Assembly (NCBI RefSeq): GCF_024139115.2
Contig: NC_085139.1
Location: 107,795,935-107,859,934, forward strand
Direction of reading: 5' to 3'
DNA length: 64,000 bases
DNA from: Armigeres subalbatus
Taxonomy: Eukaryota; Arthropoda; Insecta; Diptera; Culicidae
Shown: positions 62,500 through 64,000 of the stretch, piece after piece
How positions within the stretch are numbered: position 1 is the stretch's first letter
Layout of the letters: each line of letters starts with the position of its first letter
The notes under the pieces: generated by a model
The model's database searches: none
Told to the model about the DNA's origin: nothing
Seen by the model: only the letters and a program-made list of their open reading frames with translations
Made by a program: the position numbers and the translations under genes

Positions 62500-63650
62500 T
62501 GTGCGCAGGCTGACAAGCGGCATCAACAGAAAAGGGCGAGTATTTCTTCGAAAAAACGAAGTGTGATTTACCTCAATAATTTATATTATAAGCTTTGTTC
62601 CGTTTCTAAAAAGTTTTTCAATCGAACGAAAATTATAAAAAATATACGCATCTAAAAGTGCTCCATTTCTAAATGATCTAGGCTTTATACTCCAATAATT
62701 ACTCAACTCATTTCACAAATTCCGCTTATTTTTTTCAAATTTGTGAACAGCAGAACTATCGTTTTCTTCATATTCTTGGCGCTTGTAAGACAATTGTGTA
62801 AGACAATGAGTTTATATTGTTAAGTGTTCGGAATACATTTTAATTTTAATATTCATTGGGAAGATCCCTTCGACTCAATGTCCATTCAGGTCGGGAACAT
62901 TTTGGAACTAAAAAATAACGAGACTTATACGAATTTAAATTCACTTGTAATAAAGCAGAAAACGCGAGAATGATATTGAGATATAACCCAAGACCTTTTG
63001 CGAGTGAGGCAATAAATAGAAGTCATTAGACCTTCTAAACCGTTACACAATTATTAAATAAATTTTTTTGTTTCATAAACTAATGAAAAAAATTGAGTCG
63101 CTGCGCAGACTGTTAGTAGCAGAATCAGTAAAAGGACTCTACTCCGCATTTTAAAAATGTTTGTATTGCAATCACTTTTCAAATCCACGAAATTTCTTAC
63201 CCATATTAATGAGAATCTCATCAATGGGACTGGGAGACTCAAGTTCTCTCGATATGTTATGGATTTTAGGAACCAAATAGTTTCTGATGAAATTTGTAAA
63301 GGACTTTCCGAGGGAATTGTTGAATTAGTTTCAGTAGAAATTTCTTAAGGAAAAAACTCATAAAAACATTTCCAATGAAAATCATCGACGAATTTACGAA
63401 AAAAAAACTCGTGAATGTTTCGAAGGAATTCCTGATGAAGTTTCCAAAGGATTTCCAAAAATAATTGCAAAATAAATTTATAATTCCCGAAGGAGTTCTG
63501 AAGCGAATTTCCAAATAATTGCTAGAGAAATTTTGGAAGGAGGTCTTTAAGAAATTTTTGAAAGAATTTCCAAAGAAATTTCCGAAGTAGACCCTGAATG
63601 ACTTTGCAAAGAAATAATACTGCAGAAATATTTAAATAAACAAGGGGAAT
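62500..63650. other. Intergenic DNA ending in a degenerate GAAATTTCC repeat
   Basis: 62500-63230 shows nothing supportable. From about 63240 irregular units like GAAATTTCCAAAGGAATTTC appear, an eroded relative of the GGAANTTCC arrays. They lead directly into the 23/24-nt array at 63665. Confidence 0.5.
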
Positions 63651-63664
63651 TCCAAAGGAATTCC

Positions 63665-64000
63665 GGGCTTCTTGAAAGGAGGCTTCCGGGCCTCTTGAAA
63701 AGAGGCTTCCGGGCCTCTTGAAAGGAGGCTTCCGGGCCTCTTGAAAGGAGGCTTCCGGGCCTCTTGAAAGGAGGCTTCCGGGCCTCTTGAAAGGAGGCTT
63801 CTGGGCCTCTTGAAAGGAGGCTTCTGGGCCTCTTGAAAGGAGGCTTCCGGGCCTCTTGAAAGGAGGCTTCCGGGCCTCTTGAAAGGAGGCTTCCGGGCCT
63901 CTTGAAAGGAGGCTTCCGGGCCTCTGGAAAGGGGGCCTCCTTCGAACCTCTTGAAATGAGGCCTTCGAGCCTCTTGAAAGGAGGCTTTCGAGCCTCTTGA
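63665..64000. repeat. 23/24-nt minisatellite running off the window end
   Basis: Units are CTTGAAAGGAGGCTTCCGGG plus CCT, repeated about 14 times to the last base. They share the core CTCTTGAAAGGAGGCTTCC with the arrays at 24145 and 45887. Confidence 0.9.

Overview
The window looks like a transposon-rich chromosomal segment of a mosquito, most likely Aedes. Four things suggest this: short canonical introns next to a 10 kb intron packed with mobile elements, Ty1/copia and Mag-type Ty3/gypsy fragments, several LINE families with Aedes-like proteins, and tRNA-derived SINEs and MITEs throughout. No bacterial, plasmid or phage gene structure is present. The species call is inference from family knowledge, because no search was run.

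Only two host genes can be supported, and both encode FLYWCH-type zinc fingers. On the plus strand, 3407-4222 encodes a complete 271-residue protein with two FLYWCH domains; a splice acceptor lies directly before its ATG. On the minus strand, seven coding exons between 32142 and 14645 join with matched phases into 6984 coding bases (2327 residues plus stop). This protein carries 20 FLYWCH domains in series, linked by acidic segments that contain SUMO-type psi-K-x-E motifs. Its first exon or exons are not recognised and may lie beyond a long repeat-filled stretch or outside the window. The two genes are arranged tail to tail.

Layout: 1-3110 is a nest of insertions: a satellite-bearing SINE-like unit inside a Mag-type gag, which itself sits inside a copia pseudogene. 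3.4-4.3 kb is the small FLYWCH gene. 4.8-11.1 kb holds SINE, LINE and MITE remains and a large inverted repeat. 11.6-13.0 kb holds a 24-nt array followed by a 117-nt array. 14.6-32.1 kb is the large FLYWCH gene; its 10.2 kb intron (17867-28039) contains a 52-nt tandem repeat, a miniature copia-type element, a copia element split by a LINE, and about 155 copies of a 23-nt minisatellite. 32.4-34.9 kb is a 2.4 kb GGAGGAANTTCC array, followed by a hAT element. 36-64 kb has no recognisable host gene: it contains SINEs, several DNA elements with readable target-site duplications, a foldback element, a small Helitron, LINE fragments, a pair of 0.86 kb inverted duplicates 7 kb apart, and the start of another 23/24-nt array that runs off the end.

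The strongest biological candidate is the 20-domain FLYWCH protein with its two-domain neighbour. The strongest mobile-DNA candidates are the 1446-bp satellite-plus-tRNA unit with its own long target-site duplication, and the link between the giant 23-nt minisatellite and a hAT-type miniature element that carries the same repeat.
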